Part shown: in pieces, positions 27,198 to 35,553 of the stretch
How the letters are laid out: each line of letters begins with the position of its first letter
Numbering within the stretch: position 1 is the stretch's first letter
Origin: Lactonifactor longoviformis DSM 17459
GTDB lineage: Bacteria > Bacillota > Clostridia > Lachnospirales > Lachnospiraceae
Length of the DNA stretch: 64,000 nucleotides
Direction of reading: 5' to 3'
Assembly: GCF_900129135.1 (NCBI RefSeq)
Contig: NZ_FQVI01000001.1
Coordinates: 243,085 to 307,084 of the forward strand
Translations under genes and position numbers: made by a program
The notes under the pieces: generated by a model
The model's input: only the letters and a program-made list of their open reading frames with translations
Told to the model about the DNA's origin: nothing
Database searches by the model: none

Positions 27198-27323
27198 TGG
27201 CAGAGACTCACTTCACATTCACGGAAAACGGGCGGGGAAGGTCGAGAGTTGTACACTTTTCCTCTTGTTTCGCATTATTGTTCCCATTATGTAGCTCTAC
27301 CCCTGGAACTCTCCCATACCCAA

Positions 27324-27621
27324 GTGAGAGGAATCCCTCGGCGGCGGGAGGAAGGCTTAAGGTCCGCGGACGATTCCGCAGGAGTGAGTAGAGAGTCTTA
27401 GGCAAAACCGGGATTCTCGCTGGAGATTTTTTCGGCAATCCGCGCCGAAAAAAAGTGAGCATGGGCAGAGAATGCACATCAAGCATTCTTTGCACATACG
27501 AACGGTGCTCCGGCGGGGATTCCGGTTTTGTCTTAGACTCTCTTCGCGACGGAGGTGTCCCCGGAACTTAAGCCTTCCTCCCGCCCGAACCAGCCAGCCC
27601 GCTGCCGCGGGTTCCTCTCAC
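27324..27621. repeat. Imperfect ~100-bp inverted repeat (second giant hairpin of copy B)
   Basis: The left arm (27324-27425) and right arm (27508-27621) pair over about 100 bases with small gaps, e.g. GTGAGAGGAA with TTCCTCTCAC and AGAGAGTCTTAGGCAAAACC with its near-complement. The loop holds two further stems: TTTTTTCGGC/GCCGAAAAAA and AGAATGC/GCATTCT. Copy A preserves these inner stems but differs in the loop of the first one. Confidence 0.85.
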
Positions 27622-27691
27622 CGTCCCCCCGCCACCTCAACTTTCCGACTTGGAGCACCTTGAATCGAAACTCAAGCGGTTGCATTAAATC

Positions 27692-28465
27692 TCAATTTTT
27701 CGACAACAAATACCGCTTCCGGTACTTCAATTTCACATACCTCATCACCCGGTTAAAATAGGACACATTAACGGCTCCGCCCAGCACTCCCACAATAGGT
27801 ATACCCTGAATAAACTTCATACAAAGCATATCTTCTGCCATGGCATCTGCTGTCTGCCGCATCTGTTCTTCCACCAGATAAGGAACAGCGATCCCCTGGC
27901 TTAAATACTCAGTAATCTCATTTACCTTATCGTCCAGTGTCCGCTGTGTTTCCTCGTGGGCAAGCGCTGCCTCTATCATCAGAAGAATATAATATTTCTC
28001 TTCCTCTTTTTCGTAGGAGAATCCATAGCTTATAGCCACTTCATAGATTCCCTTCAGAAGCACACCTATGAACACAGGAATATCAGCCAATCCGATTCCA
28101 AGCACCCCCATAACAGTCCCCTCCAAAGCTGTCAGTCCCAGATTAGACATACTGCTCCTGGAGGAAACTTTATTCAGCTGTTTGATTACTCTTTTCTGAT
28201 CTCTCTTATATGTATAATCCTCTGCTTCATATTCCAGCATTCGCTTTTCTTTGTTATATGTTTTTTCAATCCATCCCGTCCCTTTAGAAAAGACAAGGCG
28301 GAACCCTTTATAGAAAGCAGTTTCCAGCTTAACTCTAACCCCTTCCGGAATCTTATTTTCTAACTTTTCCGAGACTGCCCGGACGGTCCCCTTTTTGTTC
28401 TTGTCCAGTAATTTCTTCTCTTTTTTGCCAATCTTTTTCAACTGGCTTCTCAAAACATTATCCAT
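27692..28465 (-). CDS. EcsC-family protein
   Basis: A 257-residue basic protein with the EcsC-domain pattern: a hydrophobic glycine-rich segment TALEGTVMGVLGIGLADIPV near residues 115-134, then GIYEVAISYGFSYEKEEEKYYILLMIE and a C-terminal GIPIVGVLGGAVNVSYFNRVMRYVKLKYR. EcsC was first found with an ABC transporter in Bacillus but its biochemical role is unclear. Here it stands alone, 46 bases from repeat copy B. The region 28466-28711 upstream is AT-rich without recognisable genes. Confidence 0.82.
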   Translation of the reverse strand: MDNVLRSQLKKIGKKEKKLLDKNKKGTVRAVSEKLENKIPEGVRVKLETAFYKGFRLVFSKGTGWIEKTYNKEKRMLEYEAEDYTYKRDQKRVIKQLNKVSSRSSMSNLGLTALEGTVMGVLGIGLADIPVFIGVLLKGIYEVAISYGFSYEKEEEKYYILLMIEAALAHEETQRTLDDKVNEITEYLSQGIAVPYLVEEQMRQTADAMAEDMLCMKFIQGIPIVGVLGGAVNVSYFNRVMRYVKLKYRKRYLLSKN

Positions 28466-28711
28466 AATATTCTCCCCTTATAACGATACAGGCACATCTT
28501 CATGTGCCGTCTTCAGCAATGCTAAACCGGCCCCTTTTCCGGTTTAGAATACCCAATTATCATAACATATATTATTCTTGACAGCTGTTAATTTTTCATG
28601 AAACATTGGCGGGAATATTTAAAGAAAATTTATATGTTTTGCAATACATTAGAGGAATATAATGAAAAAGGGACAGGGCAAAATGAATTAGGGACAGGCT
28701 GGATCGATTTT

Positions 28712-28743
28712 GGGACGTGTTCTTTGTAGAAAGAACACGTCCC
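28712..28743. terminator. Strong hairpin between lysC and ecsC
   Basis: A 14-bp perfect stem (GGGACGTGTTCTTT with AAAGAACACGTCCC) with a 4-base loop lies just beyond the aspartate kinase stop. A T5 run follows on the plus strand, whereas the minus-strand side, where the kinase transcript would end, has only AAAATC. It may act in either direction. Confidence 0.6.
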
Positions 28744-28758
28744 CTTTTTATCCCTCTT

Positions 28759-30081
28759 TTAGATCTGAGTCATAATAAAAATATCGTATATTGCCTTTAT
28801 TGCTGTTTCAAAGTCGCTGTCTTTTACACCTATAATGATATTCAGTTCACTGGACCCCTGGTCAATCATTTTTACGTTTATATTGGCATGTGCCAGAGCA
28901 GAGAAGATTCTTCCGGCTGTTCCTCTGGTGGCGCGCATTCCCCGGCCTACTACAGCGACTAGGGCCAGATCGGACTCCATCTCTACTACATCGGGCTGTA
29001 CGGCTCTGTGGATACCCGCTATTACCTGCTGTTCTTTTTCTTCGAACTCACTTTGGTGTACGAATACTGTCATGGTATCAATTCCGGACGGCACATGTTC
29101 GAAGGAAATCCCCTGTTCTTCGAATACCTGAAGAACTTTGCGCCCAAACCCAATCTCCGCATTCATCATGGATTTCTCAATGTAAATGGAACAGAACCCT
29201 TTCTTGCCGGCCACTCCTGTAATGGTGTATTTAGGTTTTCTGCAAGTGCTTTCTACGATAAAGGTTCCCTTATCTTCAGGTTCATTGGTATTTCTGATAT
29301 TGATAGGGATTCCTTCTTTTCTTACAGGGAAGATAGCATCTTCATGCAGCACGGTTGCTCCCATATAAGAAAGCTCCCGAAGCTCTCTGTATGTGATGGT
29401 CTCAATTACCTGAGGATCTTTAATAATCCTTGGGTCTGCCACTAAAAATCCTGAGACATCAGTCCAGTTTTCATACAGGTCTGCCTTGATGGCCTTTGCC
29501 ACGATGGATCCTGTTACATCGGATCCCCCTCTGGAAAAGGTGTGAACTACGCCATCCTCTGTGGCACCATAAAATCCCGGGATTACAGCAGTTTTTACAT
29601 TTTCCAGGCGTGCGGAAAGTATCTCGTCGGTTCTGTCCGCTTCAAAGCTTCCATTTTCGTCAAAGATAATTACTTCTGCCGCATCTATAAATTCATACCC
29701 CAAATAGGCAGCCATAATCTTACCGTTGAGGAATTCTCCTCTGGAAGCTGCATACTGCTCTCCCGCACCATTTTTAAATGATTGCTCGATTACCGAAAAT
29801 TCTTCTTCCAGTGACAGAGAAAGTCCAAGACCATCGATGATCTCCTGGTACCTCTCCTGGATACATCTCAGCAGGTTTTTAAATTCCTTTCTCTTCTCTG
29901 CAGCTGCCTGATAGCACTCATACAGCATATCCGTAACCTTAATATCATCAGTAAATCTTTTGCCGGGTGCAGAGGGGATCACGTACCGTCTTGACTCGTC
30001 GGCACGAATAATATCCCCCACCTTCTGAAACTGTTCTGCACTTGCCAAAGAGCTCCCGCCGAATTTTACTACTTTTTTCAT
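28759..30081 (-). CDS. lysC: Aspartate kinase
   Basis: A 440-residue monofunctional aspartokinase, the first step of the lysine, threonine and methionine pathways. KFGGSSLA at the N-terminus, SRGGSDVTGSIVAKA near residue 190 and LYENWTDVSGFLVADPRI near 205-225 mark the catalytic domain; two ACT domains follow from about 300 (ITGVAGKKGFCSIYIEKS and VAVVGRGMRATRGTAGRIF), suggesting allosteric control by an end product. No lysine riboswitch is visible in 30082-30177. Confidence 0.94.
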   Translation of the reverse strand: MKKVVKFGGSSLASAEQFQKVGDIIRADESRRYVIPSAPGKRFTDDIKVTDMLYECYQAAAEKRKEFKNLLRCIQERYQEIIDGLGLSLSLEEEFSVIEQSFKNGAGEQYAASRGEFLNGKIMAAYLGYEFIDAAEVIIFDENGSFEADRTDEILSARLENVKTAVIPGFYGATEDGVVHTFSRGGSDVTGSIVAKAIKADLYENWTDVSGFLVADPRIIKDPQVIETITYRELRELSYMGATVLHEDAIFPVRKEGIPINIRNTNEPEDKGTFIVESTCRKPKYTITGVAGKKGFCSIYIEKSMMNAEIGFGRKVLQVFEEQGISFEHVPSGIDTMTVFVHQSEFEEKEQQVIAGIHRAVQPDVVEMESDLALVAVVGRGMRATRGTAGRIFSALAHANINVKMIDQGSSELNIIIGVKDSDFETAIKAIYDIFIMTQI

Positions 30082-30177
30082 TGCTGCTTTTCCTCCCGAT
30101 TGTATGATTCCATTACAACATAATACATAATATTATCGTTAAATTTTAAAAAAGTCCAGAAAAAATTGTCTTTTTTA

Positions 30178-30939
30178 CTAGGAAAATGTCTTTTCCTCTA
30201 TCATATCCAGGATTTTTTCGTTTGCCTGGTTATTCTTGCTGTTATCTGCTTCGAAGCGTTCCAGCATTCCCAGATAGTCTGCACTCTCTCCGCACACGTC
30301 AATACCCAGAACCCTGTGATTTCTGCAGATTTTTCCGTAAACCTCGTTCAGCTGCTTTAAGGTAAGTCCGCCCTGATCCCAGTTGGTAGCAGCCTCCCCT
30401 GTGTCTATTACGTCTTTATCAATAGAAATATATACCGGATAATGAATATGCTGCTCCGCAAATTCCTCCCATTCACTGCTTTCCTCCACTGTCTGCCTGC
30501 TATATGCTGTAATCCGTTTGCGATATACAGGATCAATGGCCTCGAGCTGCCTTTTTTCCATTCCAATCATAATCACTTCCCGCAGATACTTGTGCTCCTC
30601 CAGCGTTCTTCTGACCCAGCAGCCGCAGGATAATAACTCTTCAAAGAGCGGCGGCTGCATATCTGTATGATGGTCAAAAAGAACCAGGGAAAAAGGTTCT
30701 CTGATATATTCCAGCAGCAGATAAGTCACATAATGATAATTGCCGGAGTCAATAAAATGAATTCTGGAATGGGGTCTTTGTCTGAGCCGTTTTCTCAGCA
30801 CAGCCATGGCATGGCTGTCACAGTAGCCATTTACCCCTGATACATCTGTAAGATCGATCCAGATATACTTCTCCTTCCGGTAAAAATCCTGTTCCTCATA
30901 AACATGATCAAAATTTAATACTGTTATGGGTTCTCCCAT
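30178..30939 (-). CDS. Arginase/agmatinase-family (ureohydrolase) protein
   Basis: The 253-residue protein keeps the manganese-site pattern of the family: LVLFDHHTDMQP near residues 83-94 (DxHxD-like), VYISIDKDVID near 150-160 and LGIDVCGE near 213. These loops position two metals for guanidine hydrolysis. It is shorter than classical arginases, and the substrate could be arginine, agmatine, formiminoglutamate or something else. It starts 7 bases after the OLD-type nuclease gene, so the two are almost certainly co-transcribed, a pairing I do not recognise. Confidence 0.8.
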   Translation of the reverse strand: MGEPITVLNFDHVYEEQDFYRKEKYIWIDLTDVSGVNGYCDSHAMAVLRKRLRQRPHSRIHFIDSGNYHYVTYLLLEYIREPFSLVLFDHHTDMQPPLFEELLSCGCWVRRTLEEHKYLREVIMIGMEKRQLEAIDPVYRKRITAYSRQTVEESSEWEEFAEQHIHYPVYISIDKDVIDTGEAATNWDQGGLTLKQLNEVYGKICRNHRVLGIDVCGESADYLGMLERFEADNSKNNQANEKILDMIEEKTFS

Positions 30940-30946
30940 TTATTTC

Positions 30947-32806
30947 TCATTCTCCCTTTTTTCTGCTGTCAAAATAAACAAACCTGTCTACCGCATCCAG
31001 AATGTCCTGAAACTCTTCCCTGGGTGCAAGATCAATATACTTTTTGAGAATCTCCCGTTCCTGATCCTTATATCTGCCATAAAAAATATCAAAAAGATTG
31101 TGGCCCCGCAGGTAAATTTTCACGTCCTCCATATGGCTTTTCAGTTCTTCCTTGGATTCCAGGTTCTTCCCCAGCACTTCTGTCAGATGCTGTCCGCTCC
31201 GTATTCTCCAGAGGTAATCCTGCCATTTTCCAAAGAGGATGCGGTAAAACTCTTCCGGGGATTCGATCACTCCCAACTGTGCCATAATCTCCGGATTCAG
31301 GAAATAGTTCTCAAAGGAATAGTATTTTAAAATGAGTACATTTCTCCTGGTTACCTTGGGAAGCTTATCAATGTCCTCCAGGCTGCGCTCATCGTAATAT
31401 CTGCAGAGCTGCTTTGCCAGCTGTTCCGGATCCTTCCCGTCCCCGTCCCTTATCATAAGAAACTGGTCCCTCATATATATCTGATTCATATACTTCAGAT
31501 TTGCATAAGTTTTGATATTTGTACAGCTATTGGTCGTAATGATAGCAATCCGGGAAAGCTTTCCCTTCTTGTCATAAATTTCGGAATAATATTTTTCCAA
31601 AAGCAGCGGCAGACGAGTTTTATCCTGTCTTCCCTCTACTATAAATACAAAGCTTACATTCATTAAATCGCTGGCTGAATATCCCAGATCATCCAGAATA
31701 GCATTTATATTCGTCTTTTTCCTGGCAACAGAATATTCATCCTCCCCCAATACAATCTGACGAATCTGCCTGCTGTTAAAATTAAAAATCAGATTCGGGG
31801 AGTGGGTAGAAAAAATCACCTGATTCTTTTTTGACAGCCGATACAAAATCTCACTGGAAACCTTCTGCAGCTTGGGGTGGAGAAAAATCTCAGGGTCTTC
31901 TATCATGATAATACTCGGGATTAGATTTCCCTGTTCCACGTAAGCCTCCAGAAGAGACAGCATGTAGATACTTTTCATGCCTTTGCTCAAATGCTCGATA
32001 GGCTGTCTTCTGTTTCTGACGCTGTGATACGTTTCTACCGTAACCTGAAACATATGATCCGGGCTGCATTCCATCGTATAACAGATTTCTTCGGAAGATC
32101 CACTGTTTCTGCGGAAATTCCGGTTCACCTTCCTGGAAAAATCGCTGAGGTTCATATGATACATCTTGTACTCCAGAAGCTTTGAAGTCTCAAACACATC
32201 CAGCTCCCGGGGCGTCTTCTTCTCAATCAGCCCGATGCAGGAAAAACAGTGCTGGCACTGCTTGCCCTCGTGGAACATACAGCTGCCAGACCGCATTCTG
32301 CCGAGAAGTTCATTTTCCTGAAACATCAGCAGATCGTCCTGTATCTCTTTGACCTCCCGCTGTATGTCAATAAAATATATTTTTGGAAAAACCTCCCGAA
32401 TATGGGAGTTATTCTTTTTAATCCCATCGTGATACCGTATTTTTCCCTCATAATTGGCTGAAAACTCAAAGAACAGCTTACCCTCTTTATAGGAGGGCAG
32501 CTTCTGGCAAAAGTCCTTCTCCCACAGCTCATAGCGTTTATACTGGCTGACCATCCCAAGGCTGTGAAGAAGACGCAAATCCTGGGGAGAAAAACCTAAC
32601 GTAACCTGAATCTCTATATTCTGGCGCTTTTCATTAAAATCTTCTTTTTTTATCTCATACACTCCGCCCACTGCACGGATCGCATCCAGGACAGAAGTCT
32701 TTCCCGTATTATTTTTCCCCACAAGAATCAGGGCATTTTCAATTCCCTCTATTCGCATCTCACGGATAGATTTAAAATTCCGAATCACAAGGCTCTCAAT
32801 CTGCAT
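30947..32806 (-). CDS. OLD-type ATPase with TOPRIM nuclease domain
   Basis: A 619-residue SMC-like ABC ATPase fused to a TOPRIM domain. Walker A is LVGKNNTGKTSVLDAIR (about 28-44), the signature is HLSKGMKSIYML, Walker B IIMIEDPEIFLHP and the switch His lies in VIFSTHSPNLIFNF (about 340). TOPRIM residues follow: FIVEGRQDKTRL and MIRDGDGKD. An inserted Cys-rich loop CQHCFSC near 185-195 may bind metal. OLD nucleases act in DNA repair or phage defence; single-gene class 1 members lack a helicase partner, as here. Confidence 0.85.
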   Translation of the reverse strand: MQIESLVIRNFKSIREMRIEGIENALILVGKNNTGKTSVLDAIRAVGGVYEIKKEDFNEKRQNIEIQVTLGFSPQDLRLLHSLGMVSQYKRYELWEKDFCQKLPSYKEGKLFFEFSANYEGKIRYHDGIKKNNSHIREVFPKIYFIDIQREVKEIQDDLLMFQENELLGRMRSGSCMFHEGKQCQHCFSCIGLIEKKTPRELDVFETSKLLEYKMYHMNLSDFSRKVNRNFRRNSGSSEEICYTMECSPDHMFQVTVETYHSVRNRRQPIEHLSKGMKSIYMLSLLEAYVEQGNLIPSIIMIEDPEIFLHPKLQKVSSEILYRLSKKNQVIFSTHSPNLIFNFNSRQIRQIVLGEDEYSVARKKTNINAILDDLGYSASDLMNVSFVFIVEGRQDKTRLPLLLEKYYSEIYDKKGKLSRIAIITTNSCTNIKTYANLKYMNQIYMRDQFLMIRDGDGKDPEQLAKQLCRYYDERSLEDIDKLPKVTRRNVLILKYYSFENYFLNPEIMAQLGVIESPEEFYRILFGKWQDYLWRIRSGQHLTEVLGKNLESKEELKSHMEDVKIYLRGHNLFDIFYGRYKDQEREILKKYIDLAPREEFQDILDAVDRFVYFDSRKKGE

Positions 32807-32877
32807 AATCTGCTCCTTTTCTGGAACAACACGTAACTACGGCAAAAGGACGGAGAGTATGTCCCCGCCCTGTGTTC

Positions 32878-34038
32878 TCAGGCTAACCTGGAGATAAAGC
32901 TTTCAATCTTGTCAAATGCAGTCTTCAATTCTTCAATAGAATACGCATAAGAAATCCGGATAAACCCTTCACCGCATTCCCCGAACGCAGTCCCGGGGAT
33001 TACAGCCACCTTTTCCTCTGAAAGCAATCGGTTGGCAAATTCTTCTGAAGTCATGCCGAACCTGGATATATTGGGGAAGATATAGAATGCCCCATACGGT
33101 TCAAAACAGGGAATATTCATCTGCGCTAACCGGTGCATCAGATATCTCCGCCTTTCATTGTAAGACTGGCGCATTAAAAGTACATCCTCATCCCCGTATC
33201 TCAGTGCTCTGACAGCTGCATACTGGCTGTTTGTTGGAGCTGACATTATGGCGAACTGGTGAAGCTTGATCATCTGCTTCATAATCTCACCAGGTGCCAG
33301 GGCATAACCAAGTCTCCATCCTGTCATGGCATAGGCTTTTGAGAATCCATTGATCAGAATCGTTCTCTCCCGCATTCCCGGAAGACCTGCTATACTCACA
33401 TGGGGATCTCTGTACGTCAGTTCACTGTAGATTTCATCTGATATTACAGCCAAATCATGTTTCATAATCAGCGGCACCAGTGCCTCCAGATCTTCTTTCT
33501 CCATAATCGCCCCCGTAGGATTGTTAGGAAAGGATAAAAGAAGTGCCTTCGTTTTTGGGGTAATGGCCGCCTCCAGCTCTTCCGGCTTCAAACGGAACTG
33601 GTTTTCCTCCTTCAGGGAGATCGTTACCGGCACTCCGTCGGCCAGCTGTACACAGGGTACATAGGATACAAAGGCCGGCTCCGGAATAATCACCTCATCC
33701 CCTGGCTCCAGTATAGTACGGAAGGCAATATCAATGGCCTCGCTCCCCCCTACGGTAACAAAAACCTCACTGAAAGGATCGTAGCTAAGTCCCTGTTTTC
33801 TCTTTATATATCTGCATATTTCTTCCCTGAGCTCCTTGAGACCGGCGTTGGAGGTATAAAAGGTTCTGCCGGCTTTCAGGGAACGGATTCCCTCCTCCCG
33901 GATATGCCAGGGCGTATCAAAATCAGGCTCCCCCACCCCAAGGGAAATGGCATCCGGCATTTCGCTGACCAAATCAAAAAACTTTCGGATACCTGAGGGT
34001 TTCATCTGTTTTACTTTATCAGTCACAAACCGGCTCAT
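32878..34038 (-). CDS. Pyridoxal-phosphate-dependent aminotransferase (class I/II)
   Basis: A 386-residue fold-type I aminotransferase with LGVGEPDFDTPWHIREE, FPNNPTGAIMEKEDLEAL, the Schiff-base Lys in INGFSKAYAMTGWRLGYA near residue 235 and the substrate-carboxylate Arg in FIRISYAYS near the C-terminus. It resembles PatA/AspC-like enzymes. It overlaps the Lrp gene by four bases (ATGA), a frequent pairing in Firmicutes. With a DapF-like gene upstream it could act on diaminopimelate precursors, but substrate is not determined by the sequence. Confidence 0.9.
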   Translation of the reverse strand: MSRFVTDKVKQMKPSGIRKFFDLVSEMPDAISLGVGEPDFDTPWHIREEGIRSLKAGRTFYTSNAGLKELREEICRYIKRKQGLSYDPFSEVFVTVGGSEAIDIAFRTILEPGDEVIIPEPAFVSYVPCVQLADGVPVTISLKEENQFRLKPEELEAAITPKTKALLLSFPNNPTGAIMEKEDLEALVPLIMKHDLAVISDEIYSELTYRDPHVSIAGLPGMRERTILINGFSKAYAMTGWRLGYALAPGEIMKQMIKLHQFAIMSAPTNSQYAAVRALRYGDEDVLLMRQSYNERRRYLMHRLAQMNIPCFEPYGAFYIFPNISRFGMTSEEFANRLLSEEKVAVIPGTAFGECGEGFIRISYAYSIEELKTAFDKIESFISRLA

Positions 34039-34529
34039 GGAGTGATCACCATTCTTCCGTCCTGTTTTTTCTTGATCAGGTTAACTCCCTGCTCCTTATA
34101 TTTAGTCAGCGTAAAATAAGTAGCCGTGCTTTGCACTTCATCCATGGAAGCCAGATTTTCTGACACAAACATAGAGATCTCCTTAATGGTTTTCCCCTTT
34201 AGCTCTACCAGGAAATCGTAAGCGCCTGACATCAGATATAAAGTTTCCACTTGGGGATACTGATAAATCTGCTCTGCAATCTTATTATAGCCATCACCCC
34301 CCTGGGGAGTTACCTTCAGTTCTACCAGTGCCGTTACCAGCTCCTCCTCTTCTTTGTTCCAGTTAATCAGTGTATGGTAGCCGCAGATAACCTGCTCATT
34401 TTCCAGTTCTCTGATAATTTTCTGTACCTCATCTGCCGGCCTGCCCGCCATCACGCCGATCTCCTCAGCGCTTAGCCGGGCATTCCTCTCCAAAAGCCGC
34501 AGAATCTCTTTTCTCAATTCTACATCCAT
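34035..34529 (-). CDS. Lrp/AsnC-family transcriptional regulator
   Basis: A 164-residue regulator: N-terminal helix-turn-helix (about 3-55, LRKEILRLLERNARLSAEEIG and EVQKIIRELE) and a C-terminal RAM ligand domain (about 68-145, LVTALVELKVTPQGGDGY and GAYDFLVELKGKTIKEI). Start chosen at ATG 34529 with GAGGAG upstream. Probably senses an amino acid and controls the flanking aminotransferase and DapF-like genes. Confidence 0.9.
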   Translation of the reverse strand: MDVELRKEILRLLERNARLSAEEIGVMAGRPADEVQKIIRELENEQVICGYHTLINWNKEEEELVTALVELKVTPQGGDGYNKIAEQIYQYPQVETLYLMSGAYDFLVELKGKTIKEISMFVSENLASMDEVQSTATYFTLTKYKEQGVNLIKKKQDGRMVITP

Positions 34530-34574
34530 GTTCTGTCTCCTCATCTCTGCTCACATGATCCGGTTTACTGTTTT

Positions 34575-35435
34575 TTATTCCAGCACTCTCAGCTTTGCCA
34601 GGAATTCATATCCCAGGGTAGTAGTCCCCACATACCCCACATCTCCGGTCATAAGAACTTCGCCGTCCTCTTCAATTTCTACCTGAAGTTCTCCTCCCGG
34701 CATATGAACGGTCATCTTATTGCTGGCAAGCCCCAGACGGTATGCCACGCCTGCCGCCGCACAGCTGCCGCTGCCTGATGCCAATGTATAACCGGCGCCC
34801 CTCTCATGAATTTCTATAGCTATATTGTATTCATCTATAGGCTTCATAATCAGCGTATTCATCCGGTTCGGAAAACAGGGGGCATCCTCGGAAAACTTTC
34901 CAATGGAACAGACCTTTTCCCTTGAAATTTCATCCATGGGAATGACACAGTGGGGAATGCCTATAGAAACACAAGTGGTCTTGTAGGTATTTCCTCCAAA
35001 CTCCATCTCCTCATTGATGACTTCCCTCCTTGGTCCTGTGACAGGAATCTCATCGCTGAAAAAATTGAGTTTTCCCATAGAAGCCCGAAGGCGGCTGCCG
35101 TTCTCATTGAGATAGGTCACTTCCACAGACCCTCTGTCTGTATGAAGTACAAAATGTTTTTTCTGAACATAGTCATTATCCTTGAGATAACGGGCAAAGA
35201 TTCGGATTCCGTTTCCGCTCTCCTCTGCCATGCTCCCGTCCGGATTATATATTTTCACATGTATGCCGTCTTCCTCAAAATAAGGTCCCACCAAAATTCC
35301 GTCAGACCCCACCCCAAAATGCCTGTCACAAATCATCCTGGCCCGCTTAGGTGTCAGCTCATAAGTATTTTTAATACAGTCGTACACCAGATAATCATTC
35401 CCCAAACCGTGATACTTTTTAAATGTAACTGCCAT
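34575..35435 (-). CDS. Diaminopimelate epimerase-like protein with Ser at both catalytic Cys positions
   Basis: The 286-residue protein has the two-lobed DapF fold and standard length: YHGLGNDYLVYD at the N-terminus, NPDGSMAEESGNGIRIFARY near residues 70-89, GIPHCVIPMDE near 160, and ERGAGYTLASGSGSCAAAG near 215-235. Canonical DapF uses two cysteines, in the CGNG and ACGSG motifs; here both are Ser (ESGNG and ASGSG). A Cys four residues later (SGSC) is outside the catalytic slot. Related proteins occur in other Clostridia annotated as DapF. It may isomerise another amino acid or use a different acid/base pair, so I do not assign dapF firmly. Confidence 0.82.
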   Translation of the reverse strand: MAVTFKKYHGLGNDYLVYDCIKNTYELTPKRARMICDRHFGVGSDGILVGPYFEEDGIHVKIYNPDGSMAEESGNGIRIFARYLKDNDYVQKKHFVLHTDRGSVEVTYLNENGSRLRASMGKLNFFSDEIPVTGPRREVINEEMEFGGNTYKTTCVSIGIPHCVIPMDEISREKVCSIGKFSEDAPCFPNRMNTLIMKPIDEYNIAIEIHERGAGYTLASGSGSCAAAGVAYRLGLASNKMTVHMPGGELQVEIEEDGEVLMTGDVGYVGTTTLGYEFLAKLRVLE

Positions 35436-35553
35436 AATTCATACCTCCCTATTCTCTCTTTTCCTATCATAACAAGCATTATTTGATCACAAAATTGAAA
35501 TGGTGCTTTTTATATTGCAAATTATGCTGTATAATACAAAAGAGGTGTCTACT

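Larger units (their letters stand above)
26925..27646. repeat. Structured intergenic repeat, copy B (complete)
   Basis: About 720 bases of apparently non-coding sequence bounded by related ends: AAGTTCGAGGT at 26928-26938 on the left and AAGTTGAGGT read from the complement at 27643-27634 on the right, with further matched blocks inside (GCGGGG, GGACGGT). It contains two large inverted repeats in tandem (26973-27197 and 27324-27621). It is the fullest of three copies in the window (1-506, here, 36403-36532). It carries no convincing ORF; short ORFs inside follow the palindromes. It could be a MITE-like mobile element, a structured RNA or both. Confidence 0.85.

Noticed and set aside
27113-27761. 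Several ORFs of 60-95 codons inside repeat copy B
   Set aside because: They mirror the inverted repeats on both strands and lack ribosome binding sites.
28712-28743. Hairpin as a simple lysC terminator
   Set aside because: The T-run lies on the plus-strand side, the wrong side for the minus-strand lysC transcript; kept only as a hairpin of uncertain direction.
30082-30177. Possible lysine riboswitch ahead of aspartate kinase
   Set aside because: The 96-base AT-rich leader cannot hold the five-helix lysine aptamer.
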